A program made the position numbers and the translations under genes. Of a DNA stretch of 64,000 nucleotides, positions 62,051 to 64,000 are shown piece after piece. Where the stretch lies: positions 3,100,001-3,164,000 of the forward strand of contig NC_004347.2 in NCBI RefSeq assembly GCF_000146165.2, read 5' to 3'. The notes under the pieces were generated by a model, which saw only the letters and a program-made list of their open reading frames with translations, ran no database searches and had not been told where the DNA came from. The first letter of the stretch is position 1. Each line of letters begins with the position of its first letter. This DNA is from Shewanella oneidensis MR-1. Lineage in GTDB: Bacteria; Pseudomonadota; Gammaproteobacteria; Enterobacterales; Shewanellaceae.

Positions 62051-62545
62051 TTAGCCCTCCTGCTTGGCATAGCTTTGCAGCGCTGCTTTGATGCGAGGAT
62101 AGGTACCGCAGCGACACAAATTGCCCGACATAGCAGCATCTATTTGTTCAGCCGACGGTTTTGGATGCTGAGTGACTAAGGCCGCTGCCGACATTAGTTG
62201 CCCCGCCTGACAATAACCACACTGGGGCACATTGTGCTCAGCCCAAGCATTTTTAAGCTTTTGATTATCCAGCCCTTCAATCGTGGTTAACTGCTTACCT
62301 TGCGCCTGCGACACGCTGGTTAAACAAGCCCGCACTGGCTGGCCATCTACATGCACAGTACAAGCACCACAGAGCCCAGCGCCGCAGCCATACTTAGTGC
62401 CAGTTAAGCCTAAAATATCCCGTAACGCCCAGAGGATGGGCATATTGGGATCCGCATTTAAGGTAAACGATCTGCCGTTAATGGTCAGGTTTAGGGATGG
62501 CGTTGTCAGACTTTTGTCCTTCGCCGCCGAGGATGGTATTGCCAT
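62051..62545 (-). CDS. 2Fe-2S subunit of the molybdoenzyme (IorA-like)
   Basis: 164 residues with the eight-Cys pattern of two clusters: C54, C59, C62 and C74 (plant-ferredoxin type), and C109, C112, C144 and C146 ([17 protein letters not shown]). No signal peptide is visible, so it probably travels with the Tat-targeted partner. It ends one base before the large-subunit ATG. Confidence 0.93.
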   Translation of the reverse strand: MAIPSSAAKDKSLTTPSLNLTINGRSFTLNADPNMPILWALRDILGLTGTKYGCGAGLCGACTVHVDGQPVRACLTSVSQAQGKQLTTIEGLDNQKLKNAWAEHNVPQCGYCQAGQLMSAAALVTQHPKPSAEQIDAAMSGNLCRCGTYPRIKAALQSYAKQEG

Positions 62546-62548
62546 AAC

Positions 62549-63238
62549 TCACTCCTTAAGTGCCAACCACAACGCAAGATCGGCTTTAGTATCAATATCA
62601 ATCGCAGCATTAGGTAGCGCAACGGCCTCTAGCTCACCCACATATGCCAGTTGTTTTAAGATGGATTTAGCACCGCGATCACCAGTCAAATCCGTTAATG
62701 AATCGAGTATTGAGGCATTAAAAATAGCAGGCGCGCCTAATTCATCCAACTCTCCGATTTGACTCGAATAGTGGGCGGCAACAGACTTGCGGCAGTTTTG
62801 CCAAGTCTCAATCAATTGCCGATAGTCATTCAATGTCAGCGCCACTTGATCTGCTAAGGTGAGTAACATGCCATCAAACTGATGTACTTTTGCATAAGCC
62901 GCCGCGACCCCGAGTGACGACGCCAAACCCGTTCGCCAGTGAGGATTATCAAGCAACGTCAGCTTTACCGCCCCGAGGGCTTCAAGTTGTGGGCGTAATA
63001 ATGTTTGATGGGCACCGATCACCACCAGCAGTTCGGCATCTAATGCACCTAAGGATTCTCGTCTGTCGTTTGGTGATACGATGAAATTAGCCAAACACGC
63101 AATATGGCGCTGCAATAGGCTTTGCCCGCGATCTTCACTGGTGGACGTAGCTAAACTTTGCGCCAGCTTTGCCCCCTGAAAACGCCGACTTTCGCCCGCC
63201 GCGAGCACGGAAATGAGCAATCTTTGCCTGCTTTGCAT
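62549..63238 (-). CDS. MobA/MocA-like molybdenum cofactor nucleotidyltransferase
   Basis: 229 residues from MQSRQRLLISVLAAGESRRF; this ATG overlaps the upstream stop by one base (TAATG). Nucleotidyltransferase motif LAAGESRRFQGAKL and LLTLADQVAL. In such operons it adds CMP (MocA) or GMP to molybdopterin for the xanthine-oxidase-type enzyme. The middle is less conserved. Confidence 0.9.
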   Translation of the reverse strand: MQSRQRLLISVLAAGESRRFQGAKLAQSLATSTSEDRGQSLLQRHIACLANFIVSPNDRRESLGALDAELLVVIGAHQTLLRPQLEALGAVKLTLLDNPHWRTGLASSLGVAAAYAKVHQFDGMLLTLADQVALTLNDYRQLIETWQNCRKSVAAHYSSQIGELDELGAPAIFNASILDSLTDLTGDRGAKSILKQLAYVGELEAVALPNAAIDIDTKADLALWLALKE

Positions 63239-64000
63239 TAAGGCATCATGCCATCGAGCGTGGAAAACGCCGCGCCATGAAGTACCCCATGGCATTGCGC
63301 TAATATACTTAAGGCAATCGCGCTCGGTAATTCACCACCAAGGGCAAGACCCGCGGGCGCAGAGAAAAATCCGCTAAATGAATCAACATTAAGTGCAGCG
63401 ATGCTGAGCACTTTATCCCGCCGATGGGCTGGCCCTAAAAGTGCAACATACTTTAGAGCAAAAGGTTGAATCACCTTTAATGCCGCCGCATCTAAGGTCA
63501 GGTTATGATGCATCACCACAGCGCAATCTAAGTTTGCGATAAGGGCTGCGGCATCATCTGGGCTTTGTTTGACGATATGGGCATGGGGGAAATCCGCCGT
63601 TCTCGCGTAAGCGGTACGACTATCAAACACACTCACCTGCCACCCTAAACTGTGGGCAATCGCGGCTACAGGTTTAGCATCTATTCCACCACCAAAAATC
63701 CCTAAATGAAACCGCGGTCTTATGGGGATGATCAATGTATCTCCTGATGGCTGACTTAATACGCCAGCTTTAGCAAAATCTGCCGTAGCAAATGGCACAT
63801 TTTCAGAAGAATAAAACTGCGCGGAGTAACTGCGAGCATCACTTCCCGCGGGCACTAAGGGCAATTGGTAAAACCCTGATTGCCCCTTGCGAAACGCCTG
63901 CACTATATCGACTAGGCCAAGATCGTGATTCTCTTTAAGTAGTGGTATCAACATGATATCGACTTTACCACCACAGCCTAAGCGGTAGCTGGCATCAGAT
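63238..64000 (-). CDS. XdhC-family molybdoenzyme maturation factor (runs off the window)
   Basis: About 254 codons are visible and the frame is open through the right edge. SDASYRLGCGGKVDIMLIPL (the XdhC CGG motif) and the C-terminal Rossmann-like LGIFGGGIDAKPVAAIAHSL, LGPAHRRDKVL, SAPAGLALGGELPSAIALSI are typical. XdhC proteins insert the sulfurated cofactor into the enzyme and protect it. A Met at 63954 is internal, so it is not the start. Confidence 0.9.
   Translation of the reverse strand, partial: SDASYRLGCGGKVDIMLIPLLKENHDLGLVDIVQAFRKGQSGFYQLPLVPAGSDARSYSAQFYSSENVPFATADFAKAGVLSQPSGDTLIIPIRPRFHLGIFGGGIDAKPVAAIAHSLGWQVSVFDSRTAYARTADFPHAHIVKQSPDDAAALIANLDCAVVMHHNLTLDAAALKVIQPFALKYVALLGPAHRRDKVLSIAALNVDSFSGFFSAPAGLALGGELPSAIALSILAQCHGVLHGAAFSTLDGMMP

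Overview
The window is a piece of a gammaproteobacterial chromosome that looks like Shewanella. The putrebactin-type siderophore locus (pubABC-putAB), the trp operon beside scpAB, and a lambda-type prophage ending next to scpB match what I recall of Shewanella oneidensis MR-1 and its LambdaSo prophage. That identification is from memory and was not searched.

Bases 1 to about 26,400 are most of a lambdoid prophage, cut by the window at its portal gene. Reading from the CI/Cro switch (13.3-14.5 kb) leftward on the minus strand: cro, a CII-family gene, replication genes O and P with an origin inside O, a RuvC-like resolvase, a triple-HTH protein, a Q-like zinc protein, an unexpected internal tyrosine recombinase, small genes, two tandem terminators, the lysis cassette (SAR endolysin, Rz/Rz1, holin), HNH nuclease, terminase and portal. 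Rightward from the switch, cI is followed by two cargo genes and a terminator. A strong operator-controlled promoter (PL) then drives a long plus-strand operon: a structured RNA leader with rrn-type boxB and boxA signals, a tiny basic protein, three DNA methyltransferases, many small overlapping genes and an AlpA-like excisionase, facing the P4-type integrase at the chromosomal junction.

Bases 26.4-49.4 kb are ordinary chromosome: scpB-scpA, yciO and the PHP-domain nuclease gene on the minus strand. The trp operon (trpE-G-D-CF-B-A) follows, with a readable leader peptide and attenuator. Next come an esterase and two small proteins, the siderophore operon pubA-pubB-pubC, its TonB receptor and its ferric reductase, and then yciB-yciI-xthA.

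Bases 49.4-56.4 kb are a mobile-element landing zone. It holds a complete IS256-family element, an intact IS630-family element with TA duplication inserted in a ~95-bp repeat array, two head-to-tail REP-associated transposase genes (one truncated), an IS3-family remnant and isolated IS256 ends. A SUFU-domain protein and two small orphan proteins lie among or beside them.

Bases 56.5-64 kb carry a chemoreceptor gene broken by one in-frame stop, a DUF1097 membrane protein, and a minus-strand molybdoenzyme operon (XdhC-like, MobA-like, 2Fe-2S subunit, molybdopterin subunit) that runs off the right edge.

The most unusual signal is non-coding. The prophage PL transcript begins almost at once with a boxB-like hairpin and a consensus boxA, followed by over 400 nt of nested helices including a clean three-way junction. 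A second structured stretch lies 1 kb downstream.
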